From: Streptomyces sp. SAJ15
Lineage (GTDB): Bacteria; Actinomycetota; Actinomycetes; Streptomycetales; Streptomycetaceae
Length of the DNA stretch: 64,000 bases
Direction: 5' to 3'
Assembly (NCBI RefSeq): GCF_007595705.1
Contig: NZ_NISY01000012.1
Coordinates: 124,001 to 188,000, forward strand
Below, piece after piece: positions 7,343 through 14,456 of the stretch (its first letter is position 1; each line of letters opens with the position of its first letter). Made by a program: the position numbers and the translations under genes. The notes beneath the pieces are model-generated. The model was not told where the DNA came from. It saw nothing but the letters and a program-made list of their open reading frames with translations, and did no database searches.

Positions 7343-7387
7343 ACTATGCCCCACCCCCTAGACATTCCCTAGGGGGTGGGGCATAGT
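7343..7387. repeat. Perfect 19-bp inverted repeat
   Basis: Bases 7343-7361 (actatgccccaccccctag) are exactly complementary to 7369-7387, with a 7-base spacer (acattcc). It lies between the lipoprotein stop (7251) and the ATG at 7443. It could be a strong terminator, an operator for the 7443 protein or a replication or recombination site. There is no T-tract, and the G5TG4 run on one arm might also form unusual DNA structure. Confidence 0.75.
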
Positions 7388-7442
7388 TATGGATGTGAGG
7401 CCGAGGGATTCACCCCAAAGCCACCGCACCCAGGGGGACTTG

Positions 7443-7955
7443 ATGGACACGACCACCGCCGCCACCGAAGCCCAGGTCACCGCCTCCACCATCCGCACCT
7501 GGTGCCGCCGCGGCGCCGTCGCCGCCACCAAGATCTCCGGCCGGTGGGTCGTCGACGCCGCCTCCCTGGCCCACCGCATCGCCATCGGCGCCCGCCGCAT
7601 CGCGCTGAAGGCCAAGAAGGTCGTCCTCACCATCGAGAACATGGTCGCCATCGGCGGCCGGCGCTGGCAGAAGAACGGCAAGGACCGCGTGTACTTCAAC
7701 GCCATCAGCCAGTACCTCGGTCTTGAGATCGAAAGCTACAAGAGCGGCAACATCCGCTGGGCCGCTCTCGACGGCGAGCAGATCTCGAACGCGGAAGCTG
7801 TTCGTTTGCTGGGCTCCATCTACAAGGTCTACTTCGACGCCGCGGATGGCGAGCTGTACATCCAGTGGGACATCCGCACCGCCCGGTCCCTGCCCCGCGA
7901 CGAGATCGCCTCCCGCATCCGCAACGGCATCCGCACCGCGGTTGCCGCCCTGTGA
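7443..7955 (+). CDS. Helix-turn-helix protein, mobile-element type
   Basis: A 170-residue protein with an N-terminal MerR/excisionase-type helix-turn-helix (TAATEAQVTASTIRTWCRRG, then AVAATKISGRWVVDAASLAHR). Its basic middle (IGARRIALKAKKVVL) leads into a small mixed domain that repeats the pattern KVYFDAADGELYIQW. The ATG at 7443 follows a GGGGGA ribosome site. Proteins of this kind are common on Streptomyces plasmids and phages; the job is unknown. It heads the rightward cluster 7443-11053 and lies next to the perfect inverted repeat, which it might bind. Confidence 0.75.
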   Translation: MDTTTAATEAQVTASTIRTWCRRGAVAATKISGRWVVDAASLAHRIAIGARRIALKAKKVVLTIENMVAIGGRRWQKNGKDRVYFNAISQYLGLEIESYKSGNIRWAALDGEQISNAEAVRLLGSIYKVYFDAADGELYIQWDIRTARSLPRDEIASRIRNGIRTAVAAL

Positions 7956-7994
7956 CCTGACACGCCACTTCCTGAACCGTCTGGAGGATTCGAC

Positions 7995-8333
7995 ATGACC
8001 ATGACGCACTTCACCGCCTGGCTGACCACCGACCGCACCTGCCTGGAAGACGACCAGTGCGACGTCACCGTGCTCGCCGACAAGATCGCCGGATACGAGT
8101 TCGACAGCAACGGCTTCGAGACCAACACCCCCGTGTGGACCTCCGTCGGCGACCCGCTGTGGTACGCGAAGACCAGCCACACCGCCGACGAGGACGACGA
8201 CCAGAGCGCGCTGGAGGAGGCCGAGGAACTGCTGGAGAAGGCCGGCTGGCGCCTGGTCGGCGGCTGGGAGGCTGTGACCACCGGCTGCACCGCCACCGTG
8301 GAGCGCGTCGCCGACGAGCTCGCCATCGCCTGA
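7995..8333 (+). CDS. Acidic hypothetical protein
   Basis: A 112-residue, strongly acidic protein (for example TADEDDDQSALEEAEELLEK) with a C-terminal strand-helix unit (WRLVGGWEAVTTGCTATVERVADELA). The ATG follows a textbook GGAGG site (7983-7987). It lies 39 bases downstream of the HTH gene and belongs to the same rightward cluster. Acidity and size would suit a DNA mimic or protein inhibitor, but nothing in the sequence proves this, and I do not recognise the family. Confidence 0.68.
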   Translation: MTMTHFTAWLTTDRTCLEDDQCDVTVLADKIAGYEFDSNGFETNTPVWTSVGDPLWYAKTSHTADEDDDQSALEEAEELLEKAGWRLVGGWEAVTTGCTATVERVADELAIA

Positions 8334-8398
8334 CCCGGCCCCCCGCCTTTGGCCCGGCTCACAGGGCCGGGCCTTAACTCACGACAGGAGCAGCATTG

Positions 8399-8899
8399 AT
8401 GAGTACGTCCCGCCCCGGATGGGTGAAGGCCGTCCAGGGGTACGACCGGCGCGCGGATAACCTGCGCCACCAGCAGTCGCTGATCGCTGACGAGCGTGCC
8501 GTGACGATCGCCACCGTCGTGGCCGGCTACGGCCGCGGGGGGCGTAACCGGGCGGCCGCCGAACTGGCAGTGTCCGTCGGGCAGGTCGACGAGGCCATCA
8601 AGCGGGCCCGCTCCGTCTACGCCCGGGAGCTGGCCGAGACACCGCCGCTGACGGCCGGCTTGTGGCAGGCGTTGGTGGGCATCATGCACGGCACCCTGGT
8701 GGACGTCACCTGGCTGGATCAGCCCGGCCAGCTTCTGGCCGGTGAGGTCGAGGACGCGATCGGCGAGGACGTGGACGAGGACGAGGACGAGGCCGCGATC
8801 TTGGCGGCCGCCGCGCGGTCCTGGTCCCGGATCCAGGCCCTGGCGGTGCTGGACGCGATCGGGCGTCGGGACCTCGACGCGCTTCCTACCAAGGAGTGA
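8399..8899 (+). CDS. HTH-like hypothetical protein with acidic patch
   Basis: A 166-residue protein. An N-terminal helical part contains a helix-turn-helix-like stretch (NRAAAELAVSVGQVDEAIKR). A very acidic run follows (DAIGEDVDEDEDEA), and the tail reads IQALAVLDAIGRRDLDALP. The ATG at 8399 has an AGGAG site upstream; a TTG at 8396 is also in frame. A decayed copy of its last ~32 codons is found at 10042-10137, showing that this gene was once duplicated in tandem. I do not recognise the family. Confidence 0.68.
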   Translation: MSTSRPGWVKAVQGYDRRADNLRHQQSLIADERAVTIATVVAGYGRGGRNRAAAELAVSVGQVDEAIKRARSVYARELAETPPLTAGLWQALVGIMHGTLVDVTWLDQPGQLLAGEVEDAIGEDVDEDEDEAAILAAAARSWSRIQALAVLDAIGRRDLDALPTKE

Positions 8900-9001
8900 G
8901 GGCCACGGGCCCGCGGGCGCGGGCCCGGCTTCTTGCTGTATGGCCCATGGGCGACGCCGAGTGTTGGGCCGCTGCAAGCCGTTTGCCAGGGGAGGGATTT
9001 C

Positions 9002-9829
9002 ATGAGCTGGGAACTGTGTGAGGCGTCGGCGTCCACATGCGGCACCGCGTCCGGGTGGCGCATGGGTGGCCGGTGCCCGCGGTGTCGCGCGGCGCACAAC
9101 GCGGAGACCAGGCAGTACAGCGGGATGAGCGCGCGGCAGCGGGAGACCGTGCTGAACCTGCTACGGGAGGGCGGGGCCGAGGAAGAGGCGGCCAAGGAGG
9201 TTGGCCGGTCGGTCAAGTCGCTGCGAGCGACGGCCCGCGCGGATGGAGAGTTGTTCGCTGCGTTGGAGGGCCGGACCGTGGCCGAGCAGGTCGTGGCGCG
9301 CCAGGGGGACTACCTGGCGATGCTGACCCGGGTGGATGGGGACCTGTCGATGGCAGCCCAGGCCCTGGGGCTGGCCGCAGACATCAGCGATGTATGGCGG
9401 GCACAGTCCCCGCAGTACGCGGCGGCGGAGGAGGCGGTGTTGAGGCTGGTTGTCTCGGGCCGACCGCCGCAATTTAAGCGCAAGATGAAGACCGACGCGG
9501 AGTTGGACGAGGCGGCCGGCCTCCTGGAGCAGGGCAAGGGGGTGACTGAGGCCGCGCGGGCGATTGGCATCAGCGCCACCGGGTTGCGGGCTGCCGGCGA
9601 ACGCCACGCACGTCTCGCGCAGGCGCTGCCTCCCAAGGTTGAGCGGGATCGCGCAGGGGCGGTCTCCGGGCTGACTGAGGAGGTGGCGCAGGAACTACGG
9701 CGCCTGTGGGCCGACAAGCGGATGTCCAGGCGCTCGATTTGCGTGCGGCTGGGGGTGTCGCAGTCAACGGTGACCGCGTGGGTGAAGTCGCTGGGTCTGC
9801 CGGCACGCAAAAACCAGAGGTGGCAGTAG
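9002..9829 (+). CDS. Zinc/multi-HTH DNA-binding protein
   Basis: A 275-residue protein. The N terminus holds a CPRC-x3-H zinc-type motif (GRCPRCRAAHNAETRQYSG). The rest is a chain of helix-turn-helix units: around residues 45-75 (ETVLNLLREGGAEEEAAKEV), 165-195 (EAARAIGISATGLRAAGERH) and 245-270 (MSRRSICVRLGVSQSTVTAW). The leftward-operon protein at 24861-25682 has the same order (cysteine/His cluster, then several HTHs), so the element has two members of this architecture. A role in binding repeated DNA sites is likely; regulation versus packaging or replication cannot be told apart here. Confidence 0.75.
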   Translation: MSWELCEASASTCGTASGWRMGGRCPRCRAAHNAETRQYSGMSARQRETVLNLLREGGAEEEAAKEVGRSVKSLRATARADGELFAALEGRTVAEQVVARQGDYLAMLTRVDGDLSMAAQALGLAADISDVWRAQSPQYAAAEEAVLRLVVSGRPPQFKRKMKTDAELDEAAGLLEQGKGVTEAARAIGISATGLRAAGERHARLAQALPPKVERDRAGAVSGLTEEVAQELRRLWADKRMSRRSICVRLGVSQSTVTAWVKSLGLPARKNQRWQ

Positions 9830-10141
9830 CCGGGCGGTCGGTAAGAGCACGCAAGGTCATGGCTGCGGGGCCGGTCGTCACGCGCTGGCTTCCGCACAGC
9901 AAGCAGCAAGCAGCAAGCAAGGGAGGGTGATCGTGAAGGTGGAGGCTCGCGGTGGCGCTGCGAGGGCCGGGGGTGGTCCGATGAGCCCGGCGGAAGGTGC
10001 GCCGGTGCGCGCCCAGAGGGGGCTGCGGTTGGGCGCGCGTGGCGGCCGCCGCGCAGTCCTGGCCCTGCACCCAGGCCCTGGCGGTGCCGGAAGCGATCGG
10101 GCGCCGGAACCTGGACGTCCTCCCGGTCAAGGAGTAGCCCG
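9830..10141. other. Gap with microsatellite and gene remnant
   Basis: This 312-bp gap starts with ordinary sequence and carries three tandem copies of agcaagc around 9898-9920. It ends in the remnant of a duplicated gene (10042-10137). The frame 9927-10145 is open but reads the remnant out of its true frame, so I do not call it a gene. Confidence 0.5.
10042..10137 (+). pseudogene. Decayed 3' copy of the 8399-8899 gene
   Basis: In this frame the sequence reads AAAAQSW, then QALAVPEAIGRRNLDVLP and VKE-stop. The intact gene ends AAARSW, IQALAVLDAIGRRDLDALP, TKE-stop, and the DNA is clearly homologous across both. The upstream two thirds of the copy are missing or unrecognisable. It is a remnant of a tandem duplication sitting directly in front of the GTG at 10142. 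Confidence 0.8.
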
Positions 10142-11053
10142 GTGACCAGCTACAGCGGCATGAGTGCCCGAGACGTCCCAGAAGCCCGGCAGGACCTGAT
10201 CGAGTGGGCCGCAGGCCGGGGCGGAGACCTGGTCGCGCAGCGTGGCCGCCCCGGGCTCGGAGCCGCCCTCGCCGCCTCCGTGCGGCAGGCCGAGCTGTAC
10301 TTCGTCACCGCCGACATGACCCAGCTGGCCCACACCATCGGCCAGGGCCTGGACGTGTACGCACTGGCTGCTGACGACCTTCCGGCCGAGCACGGCCTGC
10401 TGGTGTGGGACGCCCCTGCCACCGGCGAAAGGCCCGGCGCGGCGCCCACCGCGGTGGCCTGGGGAACCTCCCGCAGCCGGCTGATGGTCTCTCTGCTCGG
10501 TCCGACGGGGGCGTACCGCGAGTGGTGCGCGACCGACTCCCCGGAGGCAGTCCGCTCCGCTCCGCTGGTGACTGCCGGGCGCCTGGTGTACCGCGGCCAC
10601 GGCCCCGTGCTCCCGCTGGACGGCCCCGACCTTCCTTGGGACCGGCTGGGCTTCGGCGACTACGAAGAGGGCATGCGGACGCTGCTGGCGACGCTGATCC
10701 TGATCAACCAGCCTGTCGAGGCCCGTCGGTCGCTGCACGAAACCGAGGACATGACGCCGTCCCGGGCTTCCCAAAAGCGCATCCGGCGCGCGGGCGGCGA
10801 TCCGACGCGGACAGTGCGTGCGGTCACCCTTCGCCAGACCCTGCGCCCCCAGGAGAACGCCGACGGCACCGGGGACCACGCCCGCCGGATCTACCGGCAC
10901 CGCTGGTTCGTCAAGGCTCACCGCGTCCAGCAGTACTATCCTTCCCGCGGCGAGCATCAGACGATCTGGCGCGGCCCCTACCTCGTGGCCCCGGCAGGTT
11001 GCGAGGACGCCCCGATTCTCGGTGGGGAACGCGTCAACGTCCTGCGGCGGTGA
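10142..11053 (+). CDS. Hypothetical protein of mobile elements
   Basis: A 303-residue protein starting at a GTG. It has a mixed alpha/beta body and a distinctive basic C-terminal segment (RIYRHRWFVKAHRVQQYYPS ... IWRGPYLVAPAG ... LGGERVNVLRR), a pattern I associate with uncharacterised proteins of actinobacterial plasmids and phages. Its first residues SYSGMSAR echo QYSGMSAR in the 9002 protein, and the DNA is similar too, so recombination after the duplication may have fused this start; the ATG at 10163 (MSARDVPEA) is an alternative. No enzymatic motif is recognised. Confidence 0.7.
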   Translation: MTSYSGMSARDVPEARQDLIEWAAGRGGDLVAQRGRPGLGAALAASVRQAELYFVTADMTQLAHTIGQGLDVYALAADDLPAEHGLLVWDAPATGERPGAAPTAVAWGTSRSRLMVSLLGPTGAYREWCATDSPEAVRSAPLVTAGRLVYRGHGPVLPLDGPDLPWDRLGFGDYEEGMRTLLATLILINQPVEARRSLHETEDMTPSRASQKRIRRAGGDPTRTVRAVTLRQTLRPQENADGTGDHARRIYRHRWFVKAHRVQQYYPSRGEHQTIWRGPYLVAPAGCEDAPILGGERVNVLRR

Positions 11054-11074
11054 GCTTCACCCCGGTCGGCGAAC

Positions 11075-11263
11075 TCACGTCTCCGCCGGTCCGCCCATCG
11101 GCTGACCGGCGTCGCCCGCAGCCTGGCAGCGGGTGCAGTTGCCGGCGGCGATGCGGCTGGCCATGATGTGGCGGGCGCACCGGTCGGTGGTGAGACTGGT
11201 CCAGGCGACGGCGGCGAGCGCGGCGTACACGGCCACAACGAGCACGATCTGGAGTGCGTACAT
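11075..11263 (-). CDS. Small single-pass membrane protein
   Basis: A 62-residue protein from an ATG at 11261-11263 with an AAGGAG ribosome site. Residues 3-24 (ALQIVLVVAVYAALAAVAW) form one membrane helix. The rest is a short cytoplasmic tail with a possible zinc site (RCARHI and NCTRC). It is encoded opposite to its neighbours, tail to tail with the 10142 gene and divergent from 11391. Holin-like or membrane-anchoring roles are both possible; nothing decides between them. Confidence 0.62.
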   Translation of the reverse strand: MYALQIVLVVAVYAALAAVAWTSLTTDRCARHIMASRIAAGNCTRCQAAGDAGQPMGGPAET

Positions 11264-11390
11264 GGGCTGCTCCTTCGACGGTCCCGGCCGCCGGGCAACC
11301 CGGCGGAACCACTGCTTCCATAGCGCCACGAGCCGGCGAGGCATTCCCGCAAGAGGCCGCCGGGCGGCCGCCGCGCGGCATAGTGCGGGG

Positions 11391-11681
11391 GTGACCACAA
11401 CCCCGCACCGCCTGGACGCCGGCCTCATCGCCGACGCCGCCACCCCCATCGCCGCCGCGCTTGCCGCAGTCGGAGACCTGGGCGTCGCGCCCACCGCAGA
11501 CGTGCTGATCTCGTATACCGCCCGCGGCTGCATCGTGCGCGTCGCCGACCGCCGGGCCGAACACCAGACCGCGGTGGAGCACGCATTCCAGGACGCGTTC
11601 ACCGCTGCTGGATGGGGCGTGACCTACCGCCAGGCCGGCGGTCTCGGCCTACAGCATCCGTCGGGCCTGACCCGCATCTGA
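11391..11681 (+). CDS. Hypothetical small alpha/beta protein
   Basis: A 96-residue protein from a GTG preceded by tagtgcgggg. It reads as helix, strand (DVLISYTARGCIVRVAD), helix (EHQTAVEHAFQDAFTAAGW), strand (GVTYRQAGGLGLQHPSG). The composition is that of a compact soluble domain with no known motif. It ends 15 bases before a strong convergent terminator. Confidence 0.62.
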   Translation: MTTTPHRLDAGLIADAATPIAAALAAVGDLGVAPTADVLISYTARGCIVRVADRRAEHQTAVEHAFQDAFTAAGWGVTYRQAGGLGLQHPSGLTRI

Positions 11682-11696
11682 CAAGCCAGACGCGAT

Positions 11697-11726
11697 GAAG
11701 CCCCCGCCTCATGAGACGGGGGCTTC
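11697..11726. terminator. Strong bidirectional terminator
   Basis: GAAGCCCCCG (11697-11706) pairs perfectly with CGGGGGCTTC (11717-11726) around a 10-base loop. It lies between the converging genes ending at 11681 and 11765. It marks the far end of the long leftward operon as well as the end of the rightward cluster. Confidence 0.8.
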
Positions 11727-11764
11727 GCGCGTGCGGCTACGGCCGCCGGACGGTGCTCGGCAGG

Positions 11765-11944
11765 TCAGTCCTCCCAATCCATCTCGGGCACTGCGGGCAG
11801 ACCCGCCGCCTCTCGGCGTTCCATCTCACGCCGGACCGCGTCAGCTGACCCGCCGTCGAGCCCTGGGGCGTGCTGGCCGAGCAGGGTGTCGCGGTGCGCA
11901 TCCGGTGCTTCGCCCTCAAACGGGTCGTGGTGCAGGTTGCTCAT
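11765..11944 (-). CDS. Small acidic protein
   Basis: A 59-residue protein starting MSNLHHDPFEGEAPDAHRD at an ATG with an AAGGGA site and ending EMDWED. It is acidic and soluble with one likely helix (SADAVRREMERREAA). It is the last gene before the terminator at 11697-11726 on the leftward strand. The family is not recognised. Confidence 0.58.
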   Translation of the reverse strand: MSNLHHDPFEGEAPDAHRDTLLGQHAPGLDGGSADAVRREMERREAAGLPAVPEMDWED

Positions 11945-12119
11945 GAGCGGTCCCTTCCGGTCTTGGGTACGTGCTGGTCTACACGGGCGGGCAATTGGTG
12001 GCAGCGGATGGGCGAAAGTGGGACTGCTGTGCCGCGGGAGGCTACAGATGAGGAGTTCTCCGAAGTCTGGGAGGCGGCGAGCCCGTGAGACAACAGCGCC
12101 GCGGCGGGCGACTGATCTG

Positions 12120-12191
12120 TCAGCCGAGGCCGAGAAGGACCTTGTCTGGCTGCCGGATCCAGATCTTCTGGCCGTCGGGGGTGACGGTCAT
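12120..12191 (-). CDS. Very short ORF coupled to the gene upstream
   Basis: A 23-codon frame whose ATG overlaps the stop of the 12188-12328 gene by four bases. It reads MTVTPDGQKIWIRQPDKVLL plus GLG. The first residues look like the start of a beta-strand protein, so it may be a truncated remnant rather than a working gene. Confidence 0.3.
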   Translation of the reverse strand: MTVTPDGQKIWIRQPDKVLLGLG

Positions 12192-12328
12192 GCCCTAGTC
12201 GGTGACGCAGGCTCGCCGGCCGCGGCCCATGCGTCCCAAGCCTGCTCGATTTCGTCGGCGAGGCGTCGGGGGCCGTCTTGGTAGGCGGTGGTGGTGCCGT
12301 CGTCGTGGGCGGGATCGGCGGCGGTCAT
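12188..12328 (-). CDS. Small hypothetical protein
   Basis: A 46-residue acidic protein (MTAADPAHDDGTTTAYQDGP, then a helix LADEIEQAWDAWAAAG). It starts 40 bases after the stop of the 12368 gene on the same strand. Nothing beyond one amphipathic helix can be recognised. Confidence 0.5.
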   Translation of the reverse strand: MTAADPAHDDGTTTAYQDGPRRLADEIEQAWDAWAAAGEPASPTRA

Positions 12329-12367
12329 GCGGTCCACGGTCTCAGGCCTGGAGCGCGCCCGCACGGG

Positions 12368-13507
12368 TCATGCGGTTTCCCACTCGTGGCGGCCTTCGTG
12401 CCATCGGGGGCTGCTGCACGGCGGTCCCTCGCCGTCGTCGCCGATCATCTCGGTGGCCGCGCAGGGTGGGTGCTGCCAGTCGGGAGCAGCCCAGCGCAGG
12501 CTCCAAGCGGCGGTGCGGCCCGGCTTGATGAGGATGTGGTCGGGCCAGATCATCATGTGGGTTTTGCGGGGGAACAGCGCATCGTCGATGCCGGCGTGCT
12601 GGCCGGCCTGCGCGAGTAGTCCCTCAGCGTGCCAGTCGGCCTTTACTCGTACTGGTGGCCTGTACTTCGCCGCTGTGATGAGCCGGGCCAGCTCCGCCTC
12701 GAATCGCGCCAGTTGATCAGCACTGGCTCGGTTTCGGCGGATCAACTTGTCATGGAATACGACCTCCAGCCCGTGATCCCCGACATACGGATGAGACTCG
12801 CGGAGGCGTTCCGCCCACCAGGCGGCGGCGGGGCCGGCGGCGATCGAATAGTCGGAACCGGTCTTCTCCTCGTCGGAGTCGGGCGGGTTGATGACACCTC
12901 GGCGGGGGGCTTCACTGTTGCTGCCCGCGGCTGGCGCCGTGGTGAGCTGCTGCCGCATGTGCTCGGTGGCTGCCTCGGGGCTCTCGAAGGTGCTGAGTGT
13001 GAGCATGGCGGCGATCTGGAAGCCAGCAGCCATCCCTTCGTTGATGCGCCTCACGTCTTCGTTTCGGCTGAGGGTCGCGTTGCGGAGGGCTTTGGTGCGC
13101 TCGTCGTCCAGGCGGTCCACGAGGATGCGGTGGGCAGGTTGGTCGGTCGTGATCTGCCCGGTGGGCTCTGAGGCGGTTCGGGTGTCAATGGCGGCACGGA
13201 TGCGGGCGACCACCAGACGCACCTCCTCGTCGGCCTCACTGTCGCCGTCGAATTCGGCTTTGACGCCGTCCAGGAGGCAGTGCCCACGGGCGAGTGCCGC
13301 CTCTGCTCGCAACGCGCGTTGGCGTTCGGCGTGCCACTGGTCGGCGGTGGGCGAGCAGTCGCCGCGGCCACACGCGGGGCAGTAGCCGCGGTTCGTCCGG
13401 CTGTCCGGCTGTCCGCCACCGCTGACCTGCGCTGTCTGGCCTGTCTGGGTGCTGGTGGACACGCTGTCCTGGCTCGTGTCCGGGTTGTCCTGGGTGGTGT
13501 TGGTCAT
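12368..13507 (-). CDS. Hypothetical protein of the element, 379 residues
   Basis: The ATG at 13505-13507 is chosen because it overlaps the previous stop and has a GAGGAGG ribosome site. The N terminus is Thr/Ser/Gln-rich and disordered (~40 residues), followed by a zinc-type CPACGRGDC. A helical middle follows (AERQRALRAEAALARGHCLL and a long helix DERTKALRNATLSRNEDVRRI). The C-terminal third reads SRASADQLARFEAELARLITAAKY ... HMMIWPDHILIKPG. Proteins beginning with a zinc motif and coiled coil occur in actinophage early operons, but I cannot name the function. Confidence 0.7.
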   Translation of the reverse strand: MTNTTQDNPDTSQDSVSTSTQTGQTAQVSGGGQPDSRTNRGYCPACGRGDCSPTADQWHAERQRALRAEAALARGHCLLDGVKAEFDGDSEADEEVRLVVARIRAAIDTRTASEPTGQITTDQPAHRILVDRLDDERTKALRNATLSRNEDVRRINEGMAAGFQIAAMLTLSTFESPEAATEHMRQQLTTAPAAGSNSEAPRRGVINPPDSDEEKTGSDYSIAAGPAAAWWAERLRESHPYVGDHGLEVVFHDKLIRRNRASADQLARFEAELARLITAAKYRPPVRVKADWHAEGLLAQAGQHAGIDDALFPRKTHMMIWPDHILIKPGRTAAWSLRWAAPDWQHPPCAATEMIGDDGEGPPCSSPRWHEGRHEWETA

Positions 13508-13923
13508 CGTTCGGCCTCCTCTCCGAGGATCTGACGGGCCACGGCGAGTGCGTGGCGGCCGTACTCCTCCTGGCGGCCCAGGTGGATCGATAGCTCCAGC
13601 CGGGTGGCCTCCGCGTCGAGCCACTCGGCGAGCGCGAGGCCGACCGTAGGGTCCACGGCGGCGATGTAGTCGGCATGGCGGACGTGCATGTAAGCCGGGC
13701 GTTGGGGTGAGCCGCCACGGACGAGACGCGGCCAGGGCACTCGGCGGCCGTCATCGAGGGTGAGGTAGTCGCCGCAGAGGACGGGCTCTCTGCTGTCTGC
13801 GAAGGCTGCGGTGGTCCAGTGGGCGGTGGGGGTGCCGTCGGTGTCGGTGCTGGCGGCGGTGGCGAGGGTGCGCAGCAGCTGTGCGGCGGCGCGGATCTGG
13901 TCGGCGGGGCCGGGATCGGTCAT
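13504..13923 (-). CDS. Hypothetical phage-type protein
   Basis: A 139-residue protein from an ATG 58 bases downstream of the tRNA gene. It runs DQIRAAAQLLRTLATAAS, then CGDYLTLDDGRRVPWPRLV, then HVRHADYIAAVDPTVGLALA and LDAEATRLELSIHLG. The HADYIAAVDPTVGLALAEWLD stretch is, from memory, typical of small actinophage proteins of unknown role. Its stop overlaps the next ATG, so the pair is coupled. Confidence 0.7.
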   Translation of the reverse strand: MTDPGPADQIRAAAQLLRTLATAASTDTDGTPTAHWTTAAFADSREPVLCGDYLTLDDGRRVPWPRLVRGGSPQRPAYMHVRHADYIAAVDPTVGLALAEWLDAEATRLELSIHLGRQEEYGRHALAVARQILGEEAER

Positions 13924-13980
13924 GGGGTCTCCGGTGGTTGGGGTGCCCGGCCGCGCGTCGGCGGCCGGGGTGGTGTTGGG

Positions 13981-14054
13981 TGCCCGAGGTGGGATTTGAA
14001 CCCACACTTGATCCGCTTTTAAGGCGGCTGCGTCTGCCCTTGCGCGACTCGGGC
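13981..14054 (-). tRNA. tRNA with UAA anticodon (reads UUA, leucine), short variable arm
   Basis: Read on the minus strand, GCCCGAG pairs with CTCGGGC (7-bp acceptor, discriminator A). The D arm is GCG/CGC with a loop containing GGCAG. The anticodon stem CCGC/GCGG encloses CTTAAAA (anticodon UAA), and the T arm GTGGG/CCCAC encloses TTCAAAT. CCA is not encoded. The anticodon loop is the same as I recall for Streptomyces bldA tRNA-Leu(UAA), and the GGCAGACGC D-arm stretch is leucine-like. However, bacterial tRNA-Leu normally has a long variable arm and here it is only about six bases. There is also a G-A mismatch at 27-43. Its charging identity is therefore uncertain. Confidence 0.82.
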
Positions 14055-14063
14055 CGGTCGTGG

Positions 14064-14456
14064 TCAGGCGGCTTGGTCTGGCTCGGGTAGGTGCAGGTCG
14101 ACGACCGTCCGCGGCTTGGGGACGGACCGCCGCGGCGCCCGCTCTGGGTGGGGCTGAGGGTGGTCGGCGTTCGCATCGGCGCACCCCGGTATGGCGCACC
14201 AATGCAGTCCGTCGAACGTGACGCCGCCCCACGCGGTGAGCGCCGCGGCAGCAAGGCCGCGTGCCAGGGCGTTGAACGCTTCGGCGCAGTGCTTGCCGCC
14301 GAACTGCAAGGCGTCGCCGTGAGAGCCAACGATCGCCGCGCACGCCTTGGCTATCTCACACCGCTGCTCCGGTGTGAAGCCGCGGAGATCATCCATGTGC
14401 TCGGGTACCGCCAGCCGAAGCGTCTCCAGCAGTACGAACCGCTGCATCTCGTCCAT
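14064..14456 (-). CDS. Hypothetical small protein
   Basis: A 130-residue protein. ATG (14456) and GTG (14459) are both possible starts and both overlap the stop of the gene upstream. It opens MDEMQRFVLLETLRLAVPEH, has a helical first half (FTPEQRCEIAKACAAIVG) and ends in a Cys/His segment (GLHWCAIPGCADANADHPQPH), perhaps a zinc site. Function is not recognised. It is the last gene before the tRNA. Confidence 0.66.
   Translation of the reverse strand: MDEMQRFVLLETLRLAVPEHMDDLRGFTPEQRCEIAKACAAIVGSHGDALQFGGKHCAEAFNALARGLAAAALTAWGGVTFDGLHWCAIPGCADANADHPQPHPERAPRRSVPKPRTVVDLHLPEPDQAA

Noticed and set aside
9927..10145. 72-codon open frame in the gap before 10142
   Set aside because: It reads the duplicated-gene remnant out of its true frame.
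1..12000. Phage structural or lysis genes in the left part
   Set aside because: I looked for terminase, portal, capsid, tail, holin and endolysin signatures and found none; if they exist they lie outside the window.
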